Assembly (NCBI RefSeq): GCF_007673525.1
Contig: NZ_VDZU01000001.1
Coordinates: forward strand, 496,001-560,000
DNA length: 64,000 bases
Origin: Fictibacillus phosphorivorans
GTDB lineage: Bacteria; Bacillota; Bacilli; Bacillales; Fictibacillaceae
Direction of reading: 5' to 3'
Position numbers and translations under genes: made by a program. Below are positions 1 through 7,706 of this stretch, piece by piece (position 1 is the stretch's first letter; every line of letters starts with the position of its first letter). The notes below the pieces were generated by a model. That model did no database searches and was not told the DNA's origin. It saw nothing but the letters and a program-made list of their open reading frames with translations.

Positions 1-1
1 T

Positions 2-79
2 GACATGAGTAATATGTACTTTCTTGCCAATAATATTAACCAATTTTTAAACTTGTTACATACCAGTTTGGAAGAGTGA
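2..79 (+). CDS. C-terminal end of a gene entering from the left, possibly SMI1/KNR4 (SUKH) type
   Basis: An open frame enters from the window edge and stops with TGA at 77-79, giving about 25 residues that end in NQFLNLLHTSLEE. The run MYFLANNINQFLNLL resembles the last helix of SMI1/KNR4 immunity proteins, where a segment like 'A-x-S/N-F-x-E-F-L' is usual. That would suit the immunity-gene array that follows. Only the tail is visible, so the family is a guess; chance is a real alternative for so short a frame. Confidence 0.35.
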   Translation, partial: DMSNMYFLANNINQFLNLLHTSLEE

Positions 80-130
80 GTAATGATGGCTAACATTTAA
101 GCATGAATAAGTCTAAGGAGCTAAAGCAGG

Positions 131-589
131 ATGAAAGAATTTGAAGATAAGTTTAGTGCACTGCAAGCAGATATGGTCTCTATATGTCTGGAATATGTAG
201 AGGATAGGGCTGATGAAATATACATCTATGCTTCATGTGAAGAAACTGTAATTTCGAGTAAATTCTTTTATTTAATTAATGATCAATATGTAAAAGCTCA
301 TAAATTAAATGACGTATTAATCTATAACGACAAAGAATATGACGTTTCTGCTAAACGACAGTTTATGGTATTAGATATTTTAAGCGAAGATATTGAGAGT
401 ATTAAAAATACTTGTAAAGAATATGAGAGAGATATGCCAACTGAAATGAAGATTAGATATGATGTGAAAAGTGGCGAACTTACTGCTGAATATAAGTATG
501 AGTTAGTATATTTCAATGATGAGAATAAAACTGCAAGTGATATAGCGGATGAGTGGTTTAAAGAATTGTCTAATAGTAGTAGAGTATGA
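131..589 (+). CDS. DUF600/YezG-like immunity protein, copy 1
   Basis: A 152-residue acidic, soluble protein with no signal peptide. It is a close paralogue of the product of 2090-2545: both share the opening KEFEDxFSxLQADM, a central SSKFFYL and the stretch MPTEMK near residue 105. I place it with the DUF600/YezG-type immunity proteins, which bind and neutralise a cognate secreted nuclease toxin in the cytoplasm; this is family recognition from memory, not a search. The start ATG follows an AAGGAG at 115-120. It lies in an AT-rich array of immunity-like genes with no toxin in view. Two paralogues and a decayed third copy (3255-3290) point to duplication within the locus. Confidence 0.6.
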   Translation: MKEFEDKFSALQADMVSICLEYVEDRADEIYIYASCEETVISSKFFYLINDQYVKAHKLNDVLIYNDKEYDVSAKRQFMVLDILSEDIESIKNTCKEYERDMPTEMKIRYDVKSGELTAEYKYELVYFNDENKTASDIADEWFKELSNSSRV

Positions 590-663
590 AAATTTAACTC
601 TTACGTACTTTCCTAATTAGCAAAAATACTGCTTAATTATTGTTATGAGAGGAGGTCTGTAGT

Positions 664-1218
664 ATGGATATATTTAAAGATTTCAAGAAAGTAAGTGAAG
701 TTGAGGAGTATACCATTAACAAATACAAAGACATGCTTCCAGAAGAATTAATTGCCGCATGGAAAACATACGGCTACGGGACATTTATGAATGGGTATTT
801 AAAAATTATTAACCCAGATGAATATAAGTCAATAGTGAATGATTCATATTTAAGAAGTGAAGGGACAACCCCAATATTCACTACATCCATGGGTGATGTT
901 ATACTTTTTGAAAAAGATGAGAATCAAGAGTCCTACATTGTAACAATTAATTATCGAAAAGGTAATACAAAAGTGGTAGCTTCTAAATACTCATTGTTTC
1001 TGAGGTTTTTAGAGGAAAAGACATTTAAAAACAAGGCATTAGACTGGTCTCCTTATCCTGAAGCAATAGAAAAATATAAAGAACCAGAATATGAATATTG
1101 CTTTGGCTACACTCCTTTACTAGGTTTAGGTGGAGAGGAAAAAGTAGATCATCTTAAAAAGGTTAATTTAAAGGAACACATTCTTATTATTAATGAATTT
1201 ATGGGACCTGTTGAGTAA
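664..1218 (+). CDS. GAD-like / DUF1851 domain protein (Tdi1-type immunity)
   Basis: A 184-residue soluble protein. The first 100 residues look like a GAD-like domain: a helical opening, then PEELIAAWKTYGYGTFMNGYLKIINPDEY, the usual 'W-x-x-Y-G-x-G' signature. The C-terminal part, with YCFGYTPLLGLGG near residue 150, matches the DUF1851 half of proteins annotated as T6SS immunity protein Tdi1 C-terminal. In Gram-positive bacteria such proteins occur in immunity arrays next to polymorphic toxins, and that is its setting here. A strong GAGGAGG (650-656) precedes the ATG, and a terminator follows at 1247-1282, so it probably forms its own transcription cassette. Confidence 0.65.
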   Translation: MDIFKDFKKVSEVEEYTINKYKDMLPEELIAAWKTYGYGTFMNGYLKIINPDEYKSIVNDSYLRSEGTTPIFTTSMGDVILFEKDENQESYIVTINYRKGNTKVVASKYSLFLRFLEEKTFKNKALDWSPYPEAIEKYKEPEYEYCFGYTPLLGLGGEEKVDHLKKVNLKEHILIINEFMGPVE

Positions 1219-1246
1219 ACAAAAAGATGATAAAGGAATATATAGG

Positions 1247-1282
1247 CACTTGATTGCCCTTAAAAGGTGACAAGTGTTTTTT
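1247..1282 (+). terminator. Terminator of the GAD-like gene
   Basis: CACTTG and CAAGTG arms separated by 18 nt are followed by six T. The same arm sequence recurs in the terminators at 1924 and 2604, so the immunity cassettes share related 3' ends. Confidence 0.7.
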
Positions 1283-1397
1283 AATTAACGCTCTCTCTTA
1301 GAACCTCATTAAGACAAGATTCATATAAAGTAGTTTATAAAATTGAGGGTAAAGGAATTTTTAAGAAAACTATTGAAAATAGAGCAGGAGGGTCAAC

Positions 1398-1883
1398 ATG
1401 GAAAAAAAAATTAATAGATTATACAGAGAGATAGGTGAAACAGTTAATGAGATGATCCCAGAGGATTGGAATAAGTTATATTTTTATGCTCAAATTTCAG
1501 AAAATGGAGGCGGAACTTACTTTTATTATAATACTCTTGAAAATATGAAATTTAAATATAGTTTAGAAATTCCTTTCCAATTTCAAATTGATGAAGATGA
1601 GTTTGAAAGAAAAGAAGATATTTTATATACACTGAGTAAGGAACTAAGAAGTATTTTTAAAGAAAATGACCAAGATCTTTGGTATGCTTTTACAATGTCT
1701 CTAGAAAGTAATGGGAAATTTAATATGCACTATGATTATACCAATTGGTTTAATACCGACTACAGTTTTAGTGACCAGATGATTATTTGGACGAATAAAT
1801 ATTTAGGTGAAGTACCAAATGATGATAAAGATAAAGCATTAATTGAAAAGTATAACCGCGAGTTTTCTAATAATCCTATTTGA
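1398..1883 (+). CDS. YezG/EsaG-family (DUF600) antitoxin
   Basis: A 161-residue soluble acidic protein that fits the YezG/EsaG family well. It opens with LYREIGETVNEMIPEDWNKLYFYAQIS, has the central ELRSIFKENDQDLWYAFTMSLES, and a late FNMHYDYTNWF. The family neutralises LXG/EssD-type secreted nucleases by direct binding. A second full copy lies at 4560-5042 and a decayed C-terminal copy on the other strand at 3372-3524. The ATG has a GGAGG at 1387-1391 before it, and a terminator follows at 1924. No cognate toxin is in the window. Confidence 0.8.
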   Translation: MEKKINRLYREIGETVNEMIPEDWNKLYFYAQISENGGGTYFYYNTLENMKFKYSLEIPFQFQIDEDEFERKEDILYTLSKELRSIFKENDQDLWYAFTMSLESNGKFNMHYDYTNWFNTDYSFSDQMIIWTNKYLGEVPNDDKDKALIEKYNREFSNNPI

Positions 1884-1923
1884 TATAACGTTGGATAAAT
1901 AGTTTTTAAACATGAACTTAAAG

Positions 1924-1959
1924 CACTTGATTTTCCTTCAGGACAGCAAGTGTTTTTTT
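1924..1959 (+). terminator. Terminator of the yezG-like gene
   Basis: CACTTG/CAAGTG arms with a T-run (seven T). It has the same arms as the terminators at 1247 and 2604. Confidence 0.7.
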
Positions 1960-2089
1960 ATGTCTAGCGTAGTGCCATACGAACCCGTCTCAGTAAACGG
2001 TTCGGGGAGTAGTTCACCTTTAAATGAAGTGATACGGATCCCTAATAAATCTTCAACAATTAGAAGCTAACCAAGGAGTGAATAGTAGT

Positions 2090-2545
2090 ATGAAAGAATT
2101 TGAAGATAGATTTAGTGAGCTACAAGCGGATATGATATCTATTTGTATGGAATATATCAATGAAAGAGCAGATAAAATATACGTTTACGCATCGTGTGAA
2201 GGAAATATTATTTCGAGTAAGTTCTTTTATTTAATGAATAACAAATACGTAAAGTGTAATAAAGTGAATGATGCTTTGGAAGATGGAGACGAAGAATATG
2301 ATGTTAGTCCAAATAGAATGCTTTCGGTACTAAATATAATTAATGAGGATATTGAAAAAATAGAAACTTTATGCAAAGAATACAATAAAGAAATGCCAAC
2401 AGAAATGAAATTAATCTATAATGCACATAGTGGTAACTTTAAAGCAGAGTACAATTATGATTTAGCATATACGAATGATGATATGAAAACAGCTAATCAT
2501 ATAGCTGATGAATGGTTTGAAGAAGTTAGAAGTAATAATCTCTAA
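2090..2545 (+). CDS. DUF600/YezG-like immunity protein, copy 2
   Basis: About 151 residues, a close paralogue of the protein at 131-589: same ends, the same SSKFFYL and MPTEMK blocks, with differences spread along the length. An in-frame GTG at 2078 overlaps the AAGGAG (2073-2078) and cannot be the start. The ATG at 2090 lies 11 nt after it and lines up with the start of copy 1. Its 3' flank, from a TTTATAAGGA at about 2571 through the terminator, resembles the flank after the Imm6-like gene near 5745. This suggests cassette exchange through shared ends. Confidence 0.65.
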   Translation: MKEFEDRFSELQADMISICMEYINERADKIYVYASCEGNIISSKFFYLMNNKYVKCNKVNDALEDGDEEYDVSPNRMLSVLNIINEDIEKIETLCKEYNKEMPTEMKLIYNAHSGNFKAEYNYDLAYTNDDMKTANHIADEWFEEVRSNNL

Positions 2546-2603
2546 TTTTTTATGGGATTATATGTTAAGTTTTATAAGGAGTAAAGTTGATAAAATATGA
2601 TGA

Positions 2604-2640
2604 AAACACTTGATTGTCTTTAGGCAAGCAAGTGTTTTTT
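2604..2640 (+). terminator. Terminator of DUF600-like copy 2
   Basis: AAACACTTG pairs with CAAGTGTTT and runs into a T-tract. It is the third member of the CACTTG/CAAGTG terminator set in the immunity array. Confidence 0.75.
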
Positions 2641-2768
2641 CGCGATTATGGAGAGCTGCTAAACACGTAAATTTAGAAGAGCCTTGAATATAATATAATA
2701 AAAAGCAGAGTTGCCTCATGTACTCTGTATTGGAATGTACACTAAAGGTATAAGGAGGAGCTTGTAAG

Positions 2769-3221
2769 GTGATTATAAATGATTCAGTTTTCGGTGAAAT
2801 CGAGTATGAATATGGTTGGACTAAGGATACTTTTATTCAATTTTGGGGAAAAGAAACTAAGGTAACTTTAATGATAGATGGGGAAGAGAACGGTAATTTT
2901 GATGAGGAACAATACGTAGCATATGATACATTCATACAAAATTGGGAACACCTACAAAAAGATATGTTACAGTCCATCTTCACTTATTATGAACAAAAAA
3001 GGAAAGAATTGGGTTATGATGTAAGCGTGAATGATGATTATCCTAAAGTTGAAACAATTGAACAACTACTTAAAATGGTAGAGTTAGACGGTATTGTTGT
3101 TCCTTATGGAGATCTGTGTGAAGGCAGGGATATTAGAGCCACACTGAAGTGTACATGGGATACAGAGAATGGGCTTGGAGTTCGTATGTTAGATGAGAAA
3201 ATAATTGAAGTAGGTTACTAG
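2769..3221 (+). CDS. DUF6985-type domain protein, probable immunity gene
   Basis: A 150-residue soluble protein starting at GTG behind AAGGAGGAG (2751-2760). The N-terminal strand pattern (FGEIEYEYGWTKD), the central helical NWEHLQKDMLQSIFTYYEQKRKE and the ending GLGVRMLDEKIIEVGY resemble DUF6985 proteins. These often sit in toxin-immunity neighbourhoods, but no biochemical role is known to me. The placement among immunity genes supports that use. Family assignment is moderate. Confidence 0.5.
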   Translation: MIINDSVFGEIEYEYGWTKDTFIQFWGKETKVTLMIDGEENGNFDEEQYVAYDTFIQNWEHLQKDMLQSIFTYYEQKRKELGYDVSVNDDYPKVETIEQLLKMVELDGIVVPYGDLCEGRDIRATLKCTWDTENGLGVRMLDEKIIEVGY

Positions 3222-3254
3222 GATATTGCGATTTGAATGAATGAGTTAATAACT

Positions 3255-3290
3255 TCGAATGATGATGTTAAAACAGCTAATCATATAGCA
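3255..3290 (+). pseudogene. Scrap of a third DUF600-like copy
   Basis: Twelve codons read SNDDVKTANHIA, almost the same as TNDDMKTANHIA of the protein at 2090-2545, and the nucleotides are nearly identical too. There is no start or stop context. It is most simply the remnant of a duplicated or recombined copy lost by deletion. Confidence 0.7.
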
Positions 3291-3326
3291 AAAATAATTT
3301 TGAGTACAAAAAAGTATTTCATCAAG

Positions 3327-3360
3327 AACCACTGCAACAGTTTAAGTGCAGTGGTTTTGT
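3327..3360 (+). terminator. Hairpin with AACCACTGCA arms
   Basis: AACCACTGCA pairs perfectly with TGCAGTGGTT around an 11-nt loop, followed by a short T-rich stretch. The same 10-bp arms recur at 5805-5838 at the far end of the array, so the two mark related cassette ends. It may act in both directions. Confidence 0.7.
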
Positions 3361-3371
3361 ATTATATTTAT

Positions 3372-3524
3372 CTAGCTACTTTGAGTTGAAATACCATAAC
3401 CATAATTAATCTTAAGCTTACCTGTGTTTTCTAATATGTAAGTTAGATTAGTCCATTTTTCTTGTACTTGCTCTAAGAACTCTTCATGTAATCTTGAAAT
3501 ATTTTGATACAATTCGTTTTCAAG
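3372..3524 (-). pseudogene. C-terminal remnant of a YezG/EsaG-family antitoxin
   Basis: Read on the minus strand, 50 codons end in TAG at 3372-3374. They contain EEFLEQVQEKWTNLTYIL and TGKLKINYGYG, which match the second half of YezG-type proteins (WTNLT then TGK-x-x-x-x-Y-x-Y). There is no start, and the N-terminal half is missing because the oppositely oriented SMI1/KNR4 remnant begins immediately beyond. It is the only immunity-type sequence on the minus strand in this array, so an inversion or a separate insertion took place. Confidence 0.7.
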
Positions 3525-3546
3525 AGAGAATGAGGTGGTATGACTT

Positions 3547-3950
3547 ATGAATAATACGATCCAACAAATGATAATTTCCTTTGAAGAAGAAAAAAATTTT
3601 TATGGTTCTGTTTCTATTGAAGAAATAAAAAATACTGAAAAAGTTTTAGGTGTGAGTTTTCCTTTATAGAGAAGTATGGTTCTGGAGGTATTTGTGGTGT
3701 CAATATATTAGGGGTTGAAGGTGATCGGGGCGCTTCTGTACTTGCAACTACTGAAAACTATAGGAAACTAGGATTAAGAGAAGATCTAATTGTTTTAGAA
3801 GACTTAGGTGAATTTGTAATGTGTAGTGAAACAGGTAGTAAGGAACAAATCTTCTATTGGGACAGCGTTCAAAAGTTGGAATCACTTAGGTATCTAAATT
3901 TTGACGAATATCTTGAGGATACTTTTAGAGAAGCTATTAGCAATTGGTAG
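3547..3950 (+). pseudogene. SMI1/KNR4 (SUKH) family immunity gene broken by a small deletion
   Basis: An ATG at 3547 opens a frame (ends ...EKVLGVSFPL) that stops at 3667-3669. The natural continuation is in another frame from 3666: IEKYGSGGICGVNILGVEGD and so on to TAG at 3948-3950, ending YLEDTFREAISNW. Together they give a full SMI1/KNR4 fold, except that the few residues normally between 'FP' and 'F-I-x-K-Y-G' are missing. This implies a deletion of 3n+1 bases, near 10 nt. The rest is well preserved, so the loss looks recent or could be a sequencing error. Confidence 0.8.
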
Positions 3951-3991
3951 TAATCCAAAGTATGCTTACGTATTAATATGGAGGTAAGGCC

Positions 3992-4501
3992 GTGGATAAT
4001 ATGCATCTAAATAAAGAAATTAGGAATGCCATTAAAAACTTCGAGAACAATAAAGTTAAGCTATTAATTGGTCAGGATAAAGAAGTCTTAAACACAATGA
4101 CAACGTTTGGCACATGGCTACATGTAGCTGCTAAACATGGGAATCTTGAAATTTGTAAATACATAATTGAAGAAGGAATCAATATTAACACAAAAGGTGG
4201 TACTTTTGATGCTTCAGCATTAAATTTAGCAGCAGGTGCAGGGCATCTGGAGATCGTAAAACATATGATAGATTCTGGGGCAGAATTAGATGAGAGCTTA
4301 GCAAAAAGAAATCCATTGTTCGGAGCAATTTATGGTGGGCATATTGACATAGTTGGGCACTTAGTGGAATCAGGAATTGATATTTCGAAACGATATACTG
4401 AAGAGAGTTTGAAAAATATGAATGCATATGAATATGCTAGAGAATTTGGGGAAACAGATATTGCAGAGTATTTAAGAGAGCAGATGGACGAAATTAAATA
4501 A
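3992..4501 (+). CDS. Ankyrin-repeat protein, probable immunity gene
   Basis: A 169-residue cytoplasmic protein with at least three ankyrin repeats: TWLHVAAKHGNLEICKYIIE (about residues 40-60), SALNLAAGAGHLEIVKHMID (about 74-93) and NPLFGAIYGGHIDIVGHLVE (about 107-126). Ankyrin proteins bind partners and are found as immunity proteins in polymorphic-toxin loci. The GTG start sits 6 nt after GGAGGT; an ATG at 4001 is the alternative. No terminator separates it from the next yezG-like gene 58 nt downstream. Confidence 0.75.
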   Translation: MDNMHLNKEIRNAIKNFENNKVKLLIGQDKEVLNTMTTFGTWLHVAAKHGNLEICKYIIEEGININTKGGTFDASALNLAAGAGHLEIVKHMIDSGAELDESLAKRNPLFGAIYGGHIDIVGHLVESGIDISKRYTEESLKNMNAYEYAREFGETDIAEYLREQMDEIK

Positions 4502-4559
4502 TCTTGTTTTGCATTGGAAAGCAAAATAATAGAACAAATATTAAAAAAGGGGACTAAAT

Positions 4560-5042
4560 TTGATTGGTTTTGAGAAGGAATTAAATGTTTTATATAGATC
4601 TATTGCACAGCAAGTTAATGAAATGATACCAACTGAGTGGGATCATTTTTGTTTTAACGGTGAAGTTAAAGATGGAGAAGGAGGAGTATATTTCTTTTTT
4701 ACACCTAAGGGTGAGCAACAACATATTTTCTCACATTATATTTCGAAATTATTTTATGTAGATAAAAGAGTATATAATGAAAAGCTCCACAAATTATTTC
4801 AATTAACTAATGAGTTACAAAACGTTTTTATAGAAAATGAACAAGAGCCTTGGTTTTCAGTAACAATATTATCTAATGAAAGAGGGAAACTAAATGTGCA
4901 TTTTGGTTATACAAAATGGCATGAAAGTAAATTTGGTCCAACAGCTAGAATTAAGTATTTTGAGTATAAATATGCGAATTATAACGACGAAAAACTAGAT
5001 TTAACCTTAATAGAAGAAATGAGAGATTTTGAAGAAAACTAG
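4560..5042 (+). CDS. YezG/EsaG-family (DUF600) antitoxin, second full copy
   Basis: A 160-residue soluble protein with the family landmarks LYRSIAQQVNEMIPTEWDHFCF, LQNVFIENEQEPWFSVTILS and LNVHFGYTKWHESKFGP. The last is close to EsaG-type proteins. It starts at TTG, 7 nt after an AAAAAAGGGG; no ATG lies nearby. It is divergent from the copy at 1398, as expected if each recognises a different toxin variant. The cognate toxin is not in the window. Confidence 0.8.
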   Translation: MIGFEKELNVLYRSIAQQVNEMIPTEWDHFCFNGEVKDGEGGVYFFFTPKGEQQHIFSHYISKLFYVDKRVYNEKLHKLFQLTNELQNVFIENEQEPWFSVTILSNERGKLNVHFGYTKWHESKFGPTARIKYFEYKYANYNDEKLDLTLIEEMRDFEEN

Positions 5043-5043
5043 C

Positions 5044-5148
5044 CATGAAAGAGAATGTTTAATTGTTAGTATCAGCAATGATTTGTTTGTATTAGATAAG
5101 GATAAAATCAAAAAAGTTGGATTTTTAATAGAAACTAAAACAAATTAA
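5044..5148 (+). other. Short open stretch without start, possible gene remnant
   Basis: Between the yezG-like gene and the Imm6-like gene an open frame of about 34 codons ends in TAA at 5146, with SNDLFVLDKDKIKKVGFLIE near its end. It has no start codon with a Shine-Dalgarno. It could be the tail of a lost cassette, or chance in AT-rich sequence. Confidence 0.25.
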
Positions 5149-5160
5149 TTGGAGGGCATT

Positions 5161-5667
5161 TTGATAATTAGAAAATTCTATAATTTATCGGATGATGGTA
5201 AAATATTATTTTTTCTGGGACTTTCAGAAAGGGTAGTATCCGAACTTACATCAAAGGAAGATCAAAAACTAGCTCGGAATGCCTTGTACAATTGCTGGGA
5301 ATGGTTGGAATACAAAAACACTAGTGGAGATTTACTTTATGATTTATTAGATAATGAAGAAACGAGTATCACCATCTCTCTAGAGCTGGCTGATAATGAA
5401 ACAGATATTATGGCTTGGAACTGTATAATTGATACAGTTGCATTTACTAGTAGAAAGGCATTTGAAAAAGAAGGTGTTAAATATTATCCTGAACCAATTT
5501 CTTTAGTAGATGATACTTTAGTAGAACATTTTTTGGAGTGTTTTAATGCATGTGTAGAGCATGCAGATAGTTATATTAATGATATATATTTGTTGCTAGA
5601 TATATATAATAATGGAAGTATTAAGAGGAATTTAAGGGACGAAGTTTTAATTGAATTACAAATATAA
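5161..5667 (+). CDS. Imm6-like immunity protein
   Basis: About 168 residues, soluble and strongly acidic. The block LYNCWEWLEYKNTSGDLLYD near residues 45-65 and the helical, acidic C-terminal half resemble the Imm6 family. That assignment is from memory and moderate. An in-frame TTG at 5149 overlaps the GGAGGG (5151-5156); TTG at 5161 is the usable start, though its spacing is short. This is the last gene of the immunity array, followed by the AACCACTGCA hairpin at 5805. Confidence 0.5.
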   Translation: MIIRKFYNLSDDGKILFFLGLSERVVSELTSKEDQKLARNALYNCWEWLEYKNTSGDLLYDLLDNEETSITISLELADNETDIMAWNCIIDTVAFTSRKAFEKEGVKYYPEPISLVDDTLVEHFLECFNACVEHADSYINDIYLLLDIYNNGSIKRNLRDEVLIELQI

Positions 5668-5804
5668 ATAATAGTTAAATGATGTTTTTCTTTAAGGAAA
5701 ATAATATGTAGTTTTTTATTGGACTATTTGTAGTAAAACTCCTGTTTATAAGGAATAAAGTTGATAAAGCATGATGAAAGTACAAGAAAGTATATATATA
5801 ATAA

Positions 5805-5838
5805 AAAACCACTGCAACGATAAAAGTGCAGTGGTTTT
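5805..5838. terminator. Hairpin with AACCACTGCA arms, end of immunity array
   Basis: AAAACCACTGCA pairs with TGCAGTGGTTTT. It can end transcription from both sides: T-run to the right on plus, A-run to the left for the small minus-strand gene at 5855. Its arms equal those of the hairpin at 3327. Confidence 0.75.
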
Positions 5839-5854
5839 AAACTATAATTTTTAG

Positions 5855-5980
5855 CTAGTTTGAAGTTAGTAACTCATAAGCTTTATTAAATCCTTCGACT
5901 AGACCGTCCCAAAACAAAAGGCCTAAAACTAGTAATCCAATGCTGAAGAGAGCGATAAAAAAATCCATTACTTTTTTCAT
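5855..5980 (-). CDS. Small single-span membrane protein
   Basis: A 41-residue frame begins MKKVMDFFIALFSIGLLVLG and ends EGFNKAYELLTSN. One hydrophobic helix spans about residues 6-24. An AAAGGGAG lies about 10 nt before the ATG, which supports translation. It is the only intact minus-strand gene in the first 8 kb, placed just beyond the immunity array. The function is unknown; it may be a small immunity or toxin-like membrane peptide, but nothing shows this. Confidence 0.5.
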   Translation of the reverse strand: MKKVMDFFIALFSIGLLVLGLLFWDGLVEGFNKAYELLTSN

Positions 5981-6127
5981 TTACTCGGTCTCCCTTTCAA
6001 TAGATCATACTCATTAAGCGATTGAATACTCGTGGAGCCTATAAAGAAACGTTTCAAGGACTAGTAGTAAGGCCATAATTGTTTTAAGATAGCTGTAGAA
6101 GATAAGAGGCTATTTTTAGGAGGAACC

Positions 6128-6886
6128 ATGCTACAAAAATTCGGTTTTTCACAATACGAAAGTCAGGTGTTCGAGGTTCTTGCGTCAAGCGAGGAACCGA
6201 TGGACGCGACGAATATCGTAAAATACTCGGGTGTTCCGAAATCAAAGATATATGAAGTGCTATCGCGCATGATCGAAAAAGGTATGGTGCTGGATTCGGT
6301 GTCAGAAAAGAAGAAGCTGTATACCGCGTTGCCATTATCAATCGTGATCGAGAAGCTGACGACAGAATTTCAGGAAAACGTGGAGCAACTCAAAAATAAT
6401 ACGTCGAAGCGGAAATTTTACGATGAACACGTTTGGAGTCTGAAGGTAGATTCGTCGATTCGTGCACAAACGAAGCAGCTTCTCCAAACGGCGGAGAAAT
6501 CCATTCGCGTATCTGGCTGGCAGGATGATATTCAAGAAATCCTACCGATTCTGCAAGAAAAGGAAAAGCAGGGAGTGGATGTGGAAGTGCTTGTTGTTGG
6601 TGAGTTGGAGTCCACACTTTCTCATGTGCACACGTTGATTCCTGCGCAAGAGCATCACTCCCTAGAGCGCTTTCGCCTTGTAGTCGTTGATGAGACGGAA
6701 GTCATCTTCGCAGGGATGGAGAGTCAGAGTTGGCAAGCATTGAAGACCAAATCTCGTCCATTCATCAAGGTTTTCATCGAATTCTTTTATCATGATGTGG
6801 CGTTAGCTAAGATTACAGAGAAACATTCAGAACTAATGATGAATGATGAAGAGATTAAGAGCGTATTGATGAAGTTAAGATACTAA
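6128..6886 (+). CDS. TrmB-family transcriptional regulator
   Basis: A 252-residue protein. Residues 1-75 form a winged helix of the TrmB type (LQKFGFSQYESQVFEVLASSEE, then IVKYSGVPKSKIYEVLSRMIEKGMV). Residues 110-250 resemble the phospholipase-D-like effector domain of TrmB proteins (IRVSGWQDDIQEILPILQEK). Archaeal TrmB regulators sense sugars; many bacterial homologues have unknown ligands. The ATG follows AGGAGG. Codon use is more GC-rich than in the immunity array to its left, so this is where the ordinary chromosome resumes. It has no obvious operon partner, so its target is unknown. Confidence 0.8.
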   Translation: MLQKFGFSQYESQVFEVLASSEEPMDATNIVKYSGVPKSKIYEVLSRMIEKGMVLDSVSEKKKLYTALPLSIVIEKLTTEFQENVEQLKNNTSKRKFYDEHVWSLKVDSSIRAQTKQLLQTAEKSIRVSGWQDDIQEILPILQEKEKQGVDVEVLVVGELESTLSHVHTLIPAQEHHSLERFRLVVVDETEVIFAGMESQSWQALKTKSRPFIKVFIEFFYHDVALAKITEKHSELMMNDEEIKSVLMKLRY

Positions 6887-6898
6887 ATAAAAAGTAAG

Positions 6899-6944
6899 TA
6901 GGCTCGAAGGGATATTTAAAATTATCTTTTGAGCCTTATTTTTT
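6899..6944 (+). terminator. Terminator of the TrmB-like gene
   Basis: AGGCTCGAAG pairs imperfectly with CTTTTGAGCCT, followed by a T-rich run. Confidence 0.55.
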
Positions 6945-7017
6945 ATGTGAAGCCAATCATTTCTACCGATATAAGAAGAGCACTGAATTCTACAAGCAAA
7001 AAGGAAGTGTTACTTAA

Positions 7018-7665
7018 ATGCGCTTTGACAACGAACAACTCAAGTTAATCATTTCAGGTGAACCAGTTGGTGTTGCTCATCCTTATGACACAAAAAACGA
7101 AGAAACAATAGAAAATCATATACTAGACTTGTTTGAATCTCTAAAAAAATCGAATTCTGTTGATTGTTTTGGAGAATTTGATCACTACGGCAGTGGGTAT
7201 GCATCTTACGTAGAAATTTTCTGTGTTAAAACAGGTGGACGCAGCATCATCCAAAAAGAAACCAAGAAATATTACGAAAAAGACGATGTTTGGGTTACTT
7301 CCACAGGTTATACAGGTGTTGTCTTATATGTTAACAGGTTAGCTCCAGTTGTTATATTCTCAAAAGATGAACGCTATAAAGAAAAGAATGAATCAGTAAA
7401 AGCTCGATATAGTTACGAAACGTTTAGCAAAAATCATTCTTTTGCAGAACTAAGTGAAGACTTTGGGAAACTACCTTTTGGAGATTGGGATAACGAATTT
7501 AACGAAATTCAAGCCATCCTCAAAAAATATGGGTATTCTTTTTTAGAGAAAGAATATCTAGAACAAGAACTTCCGTTTAAAGCGGATATCCCCACGCTAC
7601 TTTGCATCCCTGATTTTGGAGACAAGTATAAGATATTCGATAGTCTTTTTTACTGGTCAGATTAG
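7018..7665 (+). CDS. Hypothetical protein
   Basis: A 215-residue soluble protein I do not recognise. It has no signal peptide or membrane segment. Mixed alpha/beta character is likely: a helical start, a region rich in aromatic and glycine residues (GEFDHYGSGYASYVEIF around residue 55), a tyrosine-rich middle and the ending KIFDSLFYWSD. The ATG has AAGGAAGTG before it. The next gene begins about 40 nt downstream on the same strand, so the two may be co-transcribed. Size and placement would also suit an immunity protein, but no family motif supports that. Confidence 0.55.
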   Translation: MRFDNEQLKLIISGEPVGVAHPYDTKNEETIENHILDLFESLKKSNSVDCFGEFDHYGSGYASYVEIFCVKTGGRSIIQKETKKYYEKDDVWVTSTGYTGVVLYVNRLAPVVIFSKDERYKEKNESVKARYSYETFSKNHSFAELSEDFGKLPFGDWDNEFNEIQAILKKYGYSFLEKEYLEQELPFKADIPTLLCIPDFGDKYKIFDSLFYWSD

Positions 7666-7706
7666 AATGATTAATTAAAAATAGAAAATTGAAAGGAAAG
7701 ATTAGT

